Positions 1 to 11,253 are shown, numbered from the stretch's first letter. The stretch is 64,000 bases of DNA from Isoetes taiwanensis (GCA_021234155.1 JAJEKV010000013.1:4272028-4336027); one strand, 5' to 3'. Notes: a model not told the origin generated them from the letters alone. Numbers and translations are program-made.

Positions 1-187
1 GCTTGACTCTTATACATAGCATGCTGCTTGAATAAATAGACAACGGAATCTAACATATCCCAAATTCTTATTTTAGTTCATGATGTGCATTAGATATCCT
101 CAAGCAAATCATACACTATTGCACTAAATACGAAAAAAGAGTAGACATATTCTGTCAATTGGAAGACATAGAGTTTTAAGAGAAAAC

Positions 188-375
188 CCGTCCTAGCAAG
201 GCACCCTTTTGTTCAGGAAAATTTGCAAGAGGACGTGTATGCAGAAACTGGAGAGATGAAATATTTTCCTTGCTTTCTACAAGTGCTTTCTCACAAGTAT
301 TCCATATTTTTAATAACTCTGCTGAAGGCACAGTACCAATAAGACCTGGGTATATAAGTCCTGTGAAACGGACAC
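188..375 (-). pseudogene. Acetamidase/formamidase-family exon (isolated or partial)
   Basis: Read on the minus strand, 375 to 188 is a 188-bp open stretch preceded by an AG acceptor (ttttgcag) and followed by a GT. It begins with a split glycine codon and continues as VRFTGLIYPGLIGTVPSAEL, later HTRPLANFPEQKGALLGR. From family knowledge this matches the conserved stretch of plant formamidases, in which a PG(L/I)xGTAPS block is followed by H(S/T)RPLANLPxxKG. The enzymes hydrolyse formamide or short amides to ammonia and acid. No matching upstream exon could be found to the right, and the next exon would lie left of the window, so this may be a real internal exon of a gene running off the edge or a stranded fragment. 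Family assignment is fairly firm; gene status is not. Confidence 0.55.
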
Positions 376-1845
376 CTGCAAAACAATTAAGTCTGCTGCT
401 AAGAAGAAGACCACCTTCTCTAAGCTTCCTTGAAACCTTTCAAAACCCCACTTCAAAAACATTGGCTTTAGATTGAACTTTGAAAACTACAATGAAGCTA
501 TTCAAAATTTCTGACATTCCCAAGCACTTGAAGCAGCAGCAGACTTATGTTTGTTCACTTATTAAAGGACCTACTTTAGGGACGAAATCTTGCCTGCTTC
601 TCTAAAAGCACTATCTATCTACTGTCTTTTTGTTTCATTTTGGGCTGGATTTTGGTGTTTTTTACTAGGTTCTTGCCACATTGTTGTTCTCGATTCTTGG
701 TTGTAGAGGATTTTTGCACAAATTCAGTAGTTAGAAAAATGTCGCACAAATTCTCTAGATCCAGGATCAAATGCTGCCACTTTGCTTTGATTTGACTTTG
801 GCTAGGTTTTCAAGCTGGTTTGGTTTTCCTCATCAATCCAGAATGTACCTTATTGCCGAATAATTTGCAAATGATAGGATGACGTCTGCCAACTGGATTG
901 GACCAACGTAATTTTAACATGCTTGCTCACAAATATTGTGCTGCAGCCAAGTGAAAGCTTAAGTCTGTTATGTTGGCTCAACATTTGAAAGCTACTGGAT
1001 ATGCTGGGTACGAAAAGGTCAGTAGAATACTTTCTGGAAAGTATTCTACTCTTCTATATGCTTCGGCTCCGGTAAAGCTCACTGTTTTACGTATAAGTTG
1101 CTGTTAAGAATTTTTTTGTATGTCCTGAAATGGGCCCCATGTAGCAGGTCCGTCCACATTCATATTATGCTGTCAACATTATTAAACAGTGCATATGACT
1201 GATTGCCTCTCTTGATTTCAACATTTATGACTGATGTCTCTTCAACATTTGCTAGTAGAAGAGGTGAAGATCTTCTATACATTTGGGATTTTAAGGATAT
1301 GTAAGTTTGTTGTACATTAATCCTGCTTTTATTTTCAGGTAACCATGCTGTGGGCTCTTGTTGGTGCTTTGATTCCTACAATGCAAAGGGGAAACGAGAC
1401 TGCAGGGAGTTCGCACATAGCACTTAATACCGTCAATGTAATTGTCTTTATTTGACAGATACCTCTAGTAAATTGGTTGTTGTTGAAGGAATGTGAGCTT
1501 CTTAAATAGCAGCCTTATGCAATCATTGCTCAAGTTAAGGAATGTTTTTGTCAATTCCACGTTACATGAACCTTATTATCTATTACCAAGTGTGAATGAT
1601 GCGTTACTGGTGTCAAATAACACAATGTGAATGCACAGATTTTAGTACTTTGCACTCTACAGCTTTTGTGAAAAAAATGGAAATCTTTCTGGAAACAAGA
1701 CAATTATATGGGAATAAAAATTTAAGTGTTGTGTCTCTTATATGTTGTTCGCTGGCTTGGTAAATTCTTCAGTTGATAACAAGAAAATGCTTACCATGTG
1801 GTTTAATCCTCTTACAAGGGCAGTGAATCCTTCCCAACCTATGCA

Positions 1846-2074
1846 ATGCTGGTTGTAGTTCTTCCATTTGCTGTGGAAGGCCTATGCAATGCTGGTGAGG
1901 AAGAATTGCCTGTGGTTGCTGGAGCCATTTATCAGTTACTACTTAGAGTTCTTCCAGCATGTGCACGAGTTGGTTTCACTGGTTTGAGGGACCATTTTGC
2001 TGTTGTTGAAATTAAGGCCTATACAGGCCAGTATTGCAGTCCTGCTAATGAGTTTATTGCTGTCATGTTTGCTG
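1846..2074 (+). pseudogene. Listerin-like (LTN1) C-terminal fragment
   Basis: The plus frame reads LPFAVEGLCNAGEEELPVVA, then a short spacer, LLLRVLPACARVGFTGLRD and later KAYTGQYCSPANEF. The order 'LLLRVLPxxxRxWFxxLRD ... I(E)xxTxxxCSP' recalls the region near the C-terminus of plant listerin, the E3 ubiquitin ligase of ribosome quality control, where a tryptophan normally stands in place of the glycine in RVGF. The stretch is only about 75 codons, has no convincing splice sites, and runs into a duplicated AT-rich segment, so it is a fragment rather than a working gene. The alignment is from memory. Confidence 0.42.
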
Positions 2075-2216
2075 TGTGCCTCAAAATTTTTAACTTTCAA
2101 GAAGACGAGGCACGATATGGAAATGTATATGAATATAATAATATTTTTTTTTATCACTATGTGCCTCAAATTTCTTAACTTTCAGAGAAGATGAGGCACA
2201 ATATGGAAATGTATAT
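2075..2216 (+). repeat. Direct duplication of a 57-bp segment
   Basis: About 57 bp beginning TGTGCCTCAAA and containing a GAxGAGGCAC core occurs at 2075-2131 and again at 2160-2216, with a few substitutions and a T-rich spacer between. The adjacent phrase CCTATGCAATGCTGGT is also doubled (about 1838 and 1881). These look like local slippage or unequal-crossing duplications in the decayed listerin-like fragment. Confidence 0.75.
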
Positions 2217-2639
2217 AATTATATAATGAATTCTTTTTATCCAATGCTCGTTGTTATACTCGTCATGTGTTGCCCTATCAGTTAAGCTAAATTCTTAAAA
2301 TCTAACTCCCATGCTTCATCTCCCCAAGGCTATGCTTCCCAAGTGGAATACTACAAGAAACACTCACATTATCAACTGAAGATTCTGAAGCTCCATTGGA
2401 TATTTACCAAAAGTTAAAGATGCAACAATATGCATCCTTATAAGCTGGATTCATTCGTTGGTTCCTGAAATACCCAACTTTCTTTGGCAACGGATTTTCG
2501 TTATTGGGTTCGCTAAAAGAAGATACACATAAACATGCAAAATATAATTTGTTGCCATGCCATCATAGTGAGTAGGAACTGTATGAGGTCTTGCTGTACA
2601 TTTTGGTTAAAAGATTGAAGAATGGGAGACTAGCTCAAC

Positions 2640-3060
2640 ACCATGGATATCTTTTGCCTGAAAGCAGTCGCACCACTAACTTCAAGCATAGTCAATTCGA
2701 CACTCTTATCAATTACTTCAGCAAATAGGCTTAGGAGATTTGAAACTGCATTGTCCAGTTTATCAAATCTTGCTTTTCGACGCTTTTCTAACTATTCCAT
2801 GAATGCAGCTGTCCCCCTTTTTCAAAGGCTTCAAAATAATTCCGAAAGTTGTTATCTACAATTGATGATTGCGACTGTCTCTTCTATTTAAACTTGAATT
2901 TGAGGCCATGTAACTTGAGCATTATTTTTATGCCCACCAATGGCGCTGTGCAATCTGGATCCTCTTTTGATGGCTGCTTAACAACTTTTGGATCAATAAC
3001 TTCCTCTACCAGCCTTTAATGGGAGCAACCTAACTCTGTATCATTGCAGGTGAGAAAAAC
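2640..3060 (-). pseudogene. Unidentified broken coding sequence, minus strand
   Basis: The minus strand reads as a plausible hydrophilic protein spread over two or more frames: EEVIDPKVVKQPSKEDPDCT near 3000, then SSIVDNNFRNYFEAFEKGG near 2830, then after a frame change RRKARFDKLDNAVSNLLSLF followed by an EVIDKSVELTMLEVSGATAF-like segment ending near 2645. Amino-acid composition and helix periodicity look like real protein, but in-frame stops and a shift break it. I do not recognise the family. A LINE lies immediately upstream in gene direction (3.4-6.25 kb), and another minus-strand coding-like stretch sits beyond it, so the LINE may have landed in this gene. Confidence 0.35.
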
Positions 3061-3734
3061 TTCATCCCGAATTTCAGAGAACAAGCTGCTTCATTTTCTT
3101 GCACTTGCTTAGAAATCTTCAGGAACATGTCTATCTAATGATGATCCATCCATTTATTAGTAGGAACTTCGAATTTAATTATGACAACAATGTTATGTAT
3201 CTCAAATGTGATCCAACCATTTCTAACTTGGTCGCCATACTTATCATGTATATCTTTAGCACAGGACCAATATTGCCTTTTAAGTCATGATTGCCACATT
3301 GCGAAAAGCCCGGAAGTAAGTAATGTTGTTTTTGTATCTTCGAAGTTGTATCTCCTTCCCCAAAACTTATTTATTGTCTGGGATAGATGCTAAGAAGGGC
3401 AACGCTAGGCACGTGTGAAGGCAGCCCTTACCTGGTTCAAGGAGGGGGACACAAGTTCGGTGTTCTTGAGTGTTCTAAGCGTGGCGATATCGCAAAACAT
3501 CTATGGCGTCCCTTGCTTTGCGATGGCGGACTTTGGAGGATCCTGCTGATTTGCAGAGGTATGTGCATGCCCATTTCTCGGGTTTTTCGTGACAACGACT
3601 CTTCCCTATGAGCGGGGAGATGCGGGAGCTTGTTTTGGGGTCGTTAAGCCCTCTATTCTGCCTCACCGGCGTGAGAGCTTGGAGCGAGGAGCTCTCCGAG
3701 AGAGGATTTAGCGGCGGCATGTATGTGCATGGCC

Positions 3735-4800
3735 AAGGATAAATGTCACAGGCTGGATGGCATCCTCAAGGGAGTTCTTTCAAACTTATTGGGAGTGGTT
3801 TGGTGAGTGGTGTACCCGGGTGTACCTTGAGTTCTTTGCGGTCTTCTCAAATGGATAGGATCTTGAATCGCATGCATTTCCTTGGTTCCTAAGGTTAAAG
3901 CGACCTTCTACTATTAATGATTGGAGGCCTATCTCCTTGTTGTCATGTGTATAAGATTATTGCGAAAGCCCCGGCGAGAGAAGTTGAAGCCGGTGTTGAC
4001 TTCTTCCATTAGTAAGGTGCGATGGGTTTGTCCCAGGAGGAACATTTTGACTAATGTTGCCGCGACTTATGAGGGCCTTTATTGGGCGGAAGAAGCGAGG
4101 GCAAGGCATTGCCTATCTTAAGCTTGACTTTGCCAAAGCTTACGATAGTGTCCGTTAGGAGTTCTTATGCGCCATAATGTTGGCGTTGGGCTGTGGTCCA
4201 CGCTTTTGTGAGAACGATCATGAAGCCGCATAGGTCGGCCGCAAGGCTACGGTGGTGTGCGGGGTGAACCCTCCGCCTTTTCTCCTTAGGCGAGAGGGGT
4301 ATACCGGGGTGCCCTTTGGCACCGTTTTTGTTCTGATTGTGGCGTAGGGCTTTGTCTCGATTGTTTTTGGCTGCGGTGGAGGAGGGAGTGGTGGATGGGC
4401 TTGGATGCGGGATGGTAGCCAGCCATTATTAACCAGTTTGCCGATGACACTTTCCTCTTCTTGGTGGCGTAAGAGAGGAATTTGCGGAATGTGAAGGGTT
4501 TGTTGGATACTTTCTCCTTGGCCTCGGACATTCTTACGAATTGGGGTAAGTGCTCCGCATTATGGGCCAGTGACTCGCCTCCCCTTGTTTGGCTCTATTC
4601 CATTGGAAGGTGCTTCCAGGTAATGTGTGTACTAAGGCTGTTGGGTATTCCCTTTGAGGGATGTTTCCATGGGGAGGGTGTGGGATGAGATTTTGCAGGG
4701 GTTTGAAACACCTCAATTGGTGGAAGGGTAGCAAGTTGTCCATGGCGGTGGGATCACTATTGCCAAGTCGGTTACTTTTGTAGCACTCATATGTATGACA
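3735..4800 (+). pseudogene. LINE ORF2 reverse transcriptase domain, frameshifted
   Basis: Conserved L1-type RT blocks appear in order but in different frames: an LDGI-like block near 3750, DWRPISLLSCVYKIIAKAPA at about 3922-3980, FVPGRNILTNVAATYEG near 4030-4075 in a shifted frame, LKLDFAKAYDSVR at about 4120-4155 immediately followed by a stop, and the catalytic box FADDTFLFL at about 4440-4465. The FADD motif corresponds to the F/YxDD polymerase site, so the metal-binding aspartates are still readable. The enzyme would have copied the LINE RNA at a nicked chromosomal target, but the reading frame is now destroyed. Confidence 0.82.
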
Positions 4801-5699
4801 GACTGCGATGCTAGCTCAGGAGGGTAAGATCTGAGCTTTGGATAAGATTGTTCAAAATTTTGTGTGGGGCGGGGATGATGAAGGCGGTTGTTAAAGTGGC
4901 TTGGTGGAAGTGTCTCCGCCCCGGGAGGATGGGGGCTTGGCCATTACGGATTTAGCGGCGCATAGTAAGGTGTTGGTCTCCAAGTTTGTTTGGAGCATTA
5001 CGAGGATGGAGCATCTTCTCACAGTGGTCTGCCCGCATTTGTTGTTGCGATCTCTTCGCCATTGTGGCATTTGGGAAGCCGTCATGTGCATGTGGAGTTG
5101 CCTTGGGCCTTGTTGTATGGTCTGAGGCCTTTCCCACATGCATCCCCTTTTCTCCGAGGGAGTGTTGCGGGCTTGGGATCATGTGCGTGTGCTCTTGACT
5201 AGATTATGCCTCGGTTTATCACCACCTTTCTTGTGGGTTCCTTTACCCCTAGCACGCACTTGCCCTTGGCTGCCTTTGTGCATGCTTTCGAGCGAGCCCG
5301 TTGGAGGCGAGCTGCTGTGCTCACCTTGGAGGATTGGTATTGGGGTGGTCAGCTAGCCGTGGGAGTTCTTTCGTGCTAAGCTTTTCGCTGAGGCGGTGGC
5401 CAGGGCTATCACGGGAGCACGCGTGGCGGGGAGTATTCCGCTACACATACCTATAGTCCCTCGGGATGATGTGGTGGTGCGGGTTTGGAAGGTTCATCCG
5501 GATGTTATGTCTTCTTGCTTTGTGCGGTCTTCTTCTTACGGGTGCTAGTTATTCATGACACTTTGCCCCCTTCGGGCAAGTGGTCTCTGCTTAGGGTTCT
5601 CGATGGCTTCGGTTTGGGCGTGGACATGGAGCTCACTTCCCCCAGAAGGTTAGGGTATACGTGGCGGTGGTGCACCGTGTATCGGGGTGAATGCCCTTG

Positions 5700-6215
5700 T
5701 GAGTCGGTTTAGGCGGGTGTGAGCCCTCTACGCCCTTGTTGTGGCCTTCATCGTGAGGCTGTGGAGCATTGTCTAGTTTTATGCCCTCACTTGCGGGCTT
5801 GGGATTGGGTTAGGGGCTCTGTTTCGGTGAGATTGACTAGCCCGGCGATTCTTTGCTTCATGTGTATCACGGTGCTTGGCGCTCTTGCGGCAAGCAAGCC
5901 TTGCATTTGTCGCGTGGCTTGGTTGGTGAAGCGGCGGCGGTTGTGCATCTTTTAGGGGATTTGACTGCGGCCTCTCGATTCCTCGACTCGGTACAAGCTA
6001 TTCCAAAGCTTTACGGTGTTCTCGGGAGTAGTAGTAGGCGGAAGTTTGCCATTTGGCGGGACTTCTTGGGTGTTGTAGATGGTGATGGTCGGTTTTGCGG
6101 GCCGGTAGAGTTGCAGTTTTTCTGTGAGTTTGTTGTGGAGTGTCGAGGTATCGCTGTCTCTTTGGGGCAGTTCTCCTTCCTCCTCACTTGCTTTGTAACA
6201 TTACCATTCTTTTAA
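5700..6215 (+). pseudogene. LINE ORF2 C-terminal zinc-binding and tail region
   Basis: Near 5735-5790 one frame reads CCGLHREAVEHCLVLCPHL, matching the C-x(n)-E-x-x-x-H-x(4)-C pattern of the reverse-transcriptase zinc-binding domain (zf-RVT) found at the C-terminus of plant LINE ORF2. The next frame (5853-6215) stays open for 120 codons up to the 3' end region. This supports the element's orientation and places the end of coding shortly before the A-tail. Confidence 0.65.
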
Positions 6216-6284
6216 TATAGTGATGACACAGTTCTTCAAAAAAAAAAACAAGGTTGGTATGATGAATTCCTTTGGTGGGGTAGA

Positions 6285-6554
6285 TCACTTCCTTTCCCAA
6301 TTGTTATCTGCTGGAACCAACACACCCATGATGTTTAGCCAGTGCAAAATGTGCAGTCCATAATCTTTAGGACATCTTACAGACAAGAGCTTTATCAGAA
6401 TTTCTTTACTACAATGAAGCCATTTTCTTTGGAGGTCCCCTTTCATTTTCAAAGATTCATTGCTGATAAATAAGCTTATTACATCTCGATTAAACCATTT
6501 CACATCAAGGATCATAATGGACGGTAGTTCCGAGTGTGTAACATCAAAATACAC
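6285..6554 (-). pseudogene. Unidentified coding-like ORF beside the LINE 3' end
   Basis: An 89-codon minus-strand frame (YFDVTHSELPSIMILDVKWF at the start, LHILHWLNIMGVLVPADNNW near the end) has protein-like composition. It is truncated by a stop only about 35 bp from the LINE A-tail. No family recognised. It lies on the same strand as the broken coding region at 2640-3060 on the other side of the LINE, so both could be exons or pieces of one interrupted gene. This is inference from position only. Confidence 0.22.
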
Positions 6555-6924
6555 AACTTCTCTGCCTTCGCATTTGTGTCTAGATTTGGAAACAAAATCC
6601 TTCCTAACTGGTTTGTAAATTTAGATAGAAGCGGTTCAATCCAGTCCTAAACAGAACACAACTAAGCTTAGTCATCTTCATCTCTATGTGTTTGGCCTAT
6701 CGCCTGATTTCGGTGTTTTGAATGATTTCAGTGTTTTGAATGGACTGATAGTCTTGCTCTAACGATCCTCTTGTATTTCTTTTTAATGGGTGGTACCGGA
6801 ATGTCCTTCTAATATGGCCAGACCGGGTATATGTAGCTTATAAGTCAGTTTTCTGTAGCTACTCCATGCATTTCTTCTTTGAAAGTGTATCATAATTTGA
6901 TGCAATGTTGTTAAGTACGTCAAA

Positions 6925-7082
6925 ATCCGTACCTTAAAAAAACGTTTTTTAAGATTTTTTGAAGATTTTTAAAATTTTTGGAAAAAATCTTTAAAAAAGT
7001 ATTTTATATAAAATACGTTAAAAATCTTTAAAATTCTTAAAAATCTTTGAAAATCCTTAAAAATCTTTAAAAATCCTTAGAC
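6925..7082. repeat. AT-rich AAAAATCTTT/AAGATTTTT inverted and tandem tract
   Basis: The left part consists of AAGATTTTTT-type words and the right part of AAAAATCTTTAAAAATCCTT-type words, so the segment is both internally repetitive and self-complementary, with a centre near TTTTATATAAAATA at about 7002-7015. It could be a small decayed MITE or simple AT-rich foldback. No terminal repeats or target duplication could be fixed. Confidence 0.55.
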
Positions 7083-7900
7083 TGTGATTTTGTTTATTCA
7101 AATATATGATATACTTGAACTTATTTATCCTTGTATATGAAATTCTTATATTTCTTAATCTATATAATAATGTTTTTCTGAACTTTCTTAAGAGTTGCGT
7201 GGCAAAACAACTATGATATCTTTGTACTTGAACTTAATATTTTCTAGTAGCAGCATAAAATTTTGATTTACTTGTTGACATGCTACATCTTGTAACTTGT
7301 AGTAAAAATATACATTTTTAAAAATAAAAAACGGGTTTTTTAACAACATTGATTTGATGCAATCCAGAATTCAAATCTGCTTGCACGGTGATAGATGTTC
7401 CTTCAGATTTTTCGCCCTGTTTTGTGTTTGTTGCCATGATCAGTGCCGGTTTGGTTGCTTTCCACGTGGAAATTAAGCTGGAGATAGGAACTTTGAGGAC
7501 TAGAGGCAAAAGAAAATTATCAAAACATGTAATTTCTGTAAAAAATAACCAAATGTGCTTTTGACTAGTTTTTAATGACAATAATGGTAAGTGGACAGTA
7601 TTAAAAAAAAGGAAGAGTAATTGGAAAAAAAGGCATGCGTACGAATAAATATAAATATAACTATAAATTGCTTATGAAATGCCATTTAATGGGACTTCAT
7701 ACGTACATGCAAGTATGCGTGGGATAGGTATGTAGGTATATTAAAACATTTGGACATCATGCACACAATTTTCTTTTTCTTTTTCTAGAAGTGCTTATGT
7801 ATCCAACATTAGATGAGTATATTATAAAAATAGTATCCCGATAGAAATGAAATGAGAGAAAATACCAATTTTATAGAGGAGGTTATATGCACTGAAATGG

Positions 7901-8882
7901 TCAGAAATGCAGAGGATATTGTGAAGATGATGTAGGGGAAGGTATTGAACGAGGAGGTGGACTTCTAAGTGTTACACGTAAAGGAGGTGGAGGAGATGGC
8001 ATGAAATGGATTGGAGCTGGCTTAATAGGTGCTAACCCAAGACATTTTGGCAATGCATTAAGAGGAACATATGTAAAAGGTCCGACACCAAGGAGAACTT
8101 CCTTGCTATTGTAGGACTTGAAATATAAATTGCCACCCTTTGTACCATTATTGTACTCAGAAGGGATTGGGCACTTGGACACGTGACTGGTCTTCATGAT
8201 GGTCGCAACGCAAGAAGTATTTTTGAGATTTGAGTATTTCAACCCATTGATCATGATATCTATGTTTGAGTAACCATATGACACCATGCGACCACTGCAC
8301 ACAACTGAGAGTCTTGCACCTATTGAAAAGATATTGAAGAGAAACATATAATTAGAAATATATCTGGATGATGTTTCAATGTAGAATGTTACCTTGGAGT
8401 GGTATCATATCAGCAGCATGTTTATGACCACAAGCATCACAGAAAACAGTTCCGGTGACAACCACTTTCAGGTCTCCAAGATGGGAAGGAGGCGAGACGT
8501 GTGAGGGTGGGGATGGGTGGGGTAATGGCGAAGGTGGTAATGTGGGAGGAGACCTAGGGGTTATATGTGGTGATGGTGTTGGAGGCTTTGGGGATGTCTT
8601 TGGAGGAGATGGAGATGGTAGTCTAGGGTGAAAAGGAACATGGCTAGGCGGCGGGGGTGATCTAAAGAAATGAAGGGGAGGCGGCCTCGGTTGGGGCGGG
8701 CGATAGCCATTAGGGGGAGATTTATAGCGAGGATGTTGGGCATGACTGGGAGGAGGGGCATAAAAGGGGGTGGGCAAAAGAGGGAGGATGGAAGGGAACT
8801 GCAATGTGGGTTTTGTTGGATGGGCAAAGCTTTGAAATATTTGCAACCAAAAGGAAATGAGAAAAAGAAAGAGGGCACCCAT
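7901..8882 (-). CDS. Pollen Ole e 1/extensin-like secreted proline-rich protein (two exons)
   Basis: Exon 1 is 8882-8393 and exon 2 is 8319-7901 on the minus strand. The 73-bp intron starts GTAACATT and ends TTTTCAATAG; splicing restores glycine within LQGARLSVVCSG and gives 302 residues. Residues 1-21 form a signal peptide (MGALFLFLISFWLQIFQSFA). Residues about 22-135 are proline/serine/histidine-rich with SPPPP-type extensin motifs. Then comes a Pollen Ole e 1 domain with its diagnostic VTGTVFCDACGHKH start, VSCxG-like strand (SVVCSG) and paired cysteines (CVAT, SKCPIP, LPKC). Exon 2 ends in a second short proline-rich tail (MPSPPPPLR). The family is secreted to the cell wall or pollen-tube matrix; proline hydroxylation and arabinosylation are expected of the SPPPP motifs. 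The ATG chosen starts the signal peptide. Biochemical role is unknown. Confidence 0.85.
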
Positions 8883-9371
8883 TTTTTCACATATGGAAAT
8901 GTGTAGGAGCCATTTTTAAGGCTGCAAAGCAAGAGACGCCAAAAATTCCTGAAGATCTGCTTCCAATTTTCAAAGCGCAGTTTTATAGAACGGAAATCAT
9001 TAAAGCCTGTGGCCTCTTCATCTTTCCAACCTAAAAAACTTGCTGCAGCGGCAATCTGTGACCCTGTCGGCCTTTGAAGTAGCGTTCATGATTCTTCTGC
9101 CCATTGCTTTTGTTGTATGCATGATGTTCTTCCCTTTCTTTTTCACTACAATATTATATTTCAGAACGTGCAGTAAAGCTGGTACAATCTATTTCGCTTT
9201 TGCAGATTCGGCAAAGATAGTTCTTTTACGACTCAATTTGGCCTCTTCAACTCAAAATTATCGGCAAAGTGGCAAACATTACCATGTTTAACCCTGTTTA
9301 TAATTCTTTCTTCCATTCTATTATCAGAGTAGAAAATATGAACTCACAATTGCTCCATAGTATATAACATA

Positions 9372-9479
9372 AATAATTTCTTTCCAACCAGCACCTTGTA
9401 TAGATGAACAGATTGTACACCAAATAATAATTTCTTTCCAACCAGCACCTTGTATAGATAAACAGATTGTACACCAAAT
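9372..9479 (+). repeat. 54-bp tandem duplication
   Basis: AATAATTTCTTTCCAACCAG begins two adjacent, almost identical 54-bp copies (9372-9425 and 9426-9479; one obvious G/A difference in TAGATGAACA versus TAGATAAACA). This is a recent local duplication in an otherwise featureless AT-rich spacer. Confidence 0.92.
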
Positions 9480-10099
9480 CACTCCAGCAACTACACTCCT
9501 TAAGAAATCCTCTTAAAAGTTTATTTTTGATAATTCGTATATGCTAAAGATAAATTGTTTCCATGTTAATGATGAGCACAAATTTAAAAGCAGAAATATT
9601 GTTTTGATGACGTATAAATCTGTTCTTTTACAAGAAGATCACATGATCAGTCCTTTTATTTATAGCAATTCATTTTAAAATTTGTTTAAAGCCCTTAGAT
9701 TAAAGAAGATTTCGTGGAATCTTTCTCATCTGAGGTCCATTCTTTCTGTTGTCCAGAAACTATTGCCCAAAATCAATGGTCTGAATAAACCTTGGATTTA
9801 TATTATACAATATTCCTTATTTACACACTGAACAAATACATGGCCACAACCATTGAATTCCTAAATGCATACAGTAAATACATGAAAATATGAAATACAT
9901 CAAAAAACGCAGAATGATGGAGCCCATTTCTAACCCTTCATCCTTGTGCATGGTTCTAGGGGAAAAAAAAACTGGGGGAAAAACAATTGCCTAGAATAGG
10001 GGCTCCAATGTCAGCAATCTATGAAAGCAAATACATACATAGAAAGAAATTATAGTATTACTTGCTGCCTTGGACGAAAATAAAAAACAATTGGGCGGC

Positions 10100-10486
10100 T
10101 TACTCATAGTTGCAGCTAATTCTATGCCATTCTATGAAACTGCTAAATGAATAAGCCATGGTCACATAAATACAAACCTTACGCTTGCCATCCAACAGAT
10201 TTAGATTGTTCAAGCATACAACAACATTGACAACACTAGAACACCTTTCCTTCTTAGAAAACATCGCTAGCACACCTTTCCCTCTTAGAAATTCAAATAG
10301 CATGCAAAGATCTAAGTTCTTTGTCAAGTTAATTTGCACATTGTTCTTCAAAACTCCCATGTTGCTAAATGGTTTTTTATCTTCTACTGGAACTAAAATC
10401 GTACTTTGATCGTCTTTTGACATAAGTCTACCAATTTGACATAATTGGTTTGCCATTACTGTAGCATGCAAGAAATGGGCAATCAA
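10100..10486 (-). pseudogene. Unidentified 128-codon minus-strand ORF
   Basis: The frame reads as a plausible globular protein (ANQLCQIGRLMSKDDQSTIL near the start, VVNVVVCLNNLNLLDGKRKV later). No domain recognised, no signal peptide. It lies just outside the left edge of the duplicated receptor-kinase block. It may be the remnant of a neighbouring gene or chance; the lack of conserved motifs keeps confidence low. Confidence 0.2.
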
Positions 10487-11199
10487 GGTGTGTAATCTTT
10501 GTTTGAATTCAAATACTTAGTACCTAATAAAAGCGCATATGGGATTTCACGTATGTAATAAGACAATAGTAACTCTAACACACGAGCTTTTCAAACTAGA
10601 CAAGTGGGAGAAGAGAAACTAAAGTGGTTCCATGATTGATGACATGTTTTCTCCGTCAATTTAGAATGTAATTAACATTGGCCAACATTGATGGAACTTA
10701 TGAAATGCCTCAGTAAGCAAGTAAGCAGCAACACTTGGACCATGAAATATCAACTTGTATATAGTAAGTTCAACACTATATTGAGGATCAACAATTGGAG
10801 CATGAACTATCAAGGTTTGAACTTAAGTTTAATGCTTTATGGAGGCACATCTACCGATAATCTGATAAGGTTATATTTTAATCTCGCAAGGCACGTATAT
10901 TTTGGCCAACGTAGTGCTCAATAACATATTAATCTCGTAAGACACGTATATTTTGGCCAACGTAGTACTCAATAACATAAAAAATTCACTATCTTGTTCA
11001 AAGTTTCAAAGTAGAAGTAATAGATTAATAAAATGAACTCATTTTTGTGTGCTTGTGTGTATTGGGGTGGTACGTGGTTCACGTGTCTAAATGTTATGAA
11101 ATCTAATACATATTGAAAGAGGGATATCTAATTCCAGCCTAGCAAAGTTATACAATACTCGTAGCGGTGCCATGCAACTTGGGAATAAGAAATGTTAAG

Positions 11200-11253
11200 A
11201 GGGACGTGCCATGAATCATGATTTATCAATGCATACGTGCAGCCCATGTCACC
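11200..11253 (+). promoter_or_regulatory. Conserved upstream ACGTG-containing block, copy A
   Basis: About 230-280 bp before the kinase ATG, GGGACGTGCCA and CAATGCATACGTGCAG with CCATGTCAC are retained in both duplicate promoters (compare 35619-35663) although surrounding spacer has diverged and changed length. ACGTG is the core of plant G-box/ABRE-type bZIP or bHLH sites. Retention in both copies suggests function but is not proof, since the copies are young. Confidence 0.4.

Larger units (their letters stand above)
3400..6251 (+). mobile_element. Decayed plant LINE (L1-type non-LTR retrotransposon)
   Basis: The segment is visibly more GC-rich than its surroundings and carries a non-LTR reverse transcriptase in several broken frames, a zinc-binding C-terminal motif and a 3' end in an A-tract at about 6239-6249. 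The pre-tail sequence ('ttttaatatagtgatgac') is of the type commonly seen at plant L1 3' ends. It has many frameshifts and stops and cannot encode an active protein. The 5' limit is approximate (composition changes near 3390-3420), and I could not identify target-site duplications. Confidence 0.82.

Noticed and set aside
8561-8932. 123-codon minus-strand ORF overlapping exon 1 of the Ole e 1 gene
   Set aside because: Alternative frame of the proline-rich region; the spliced frame has signal peptide, domain and consensus splice sites.
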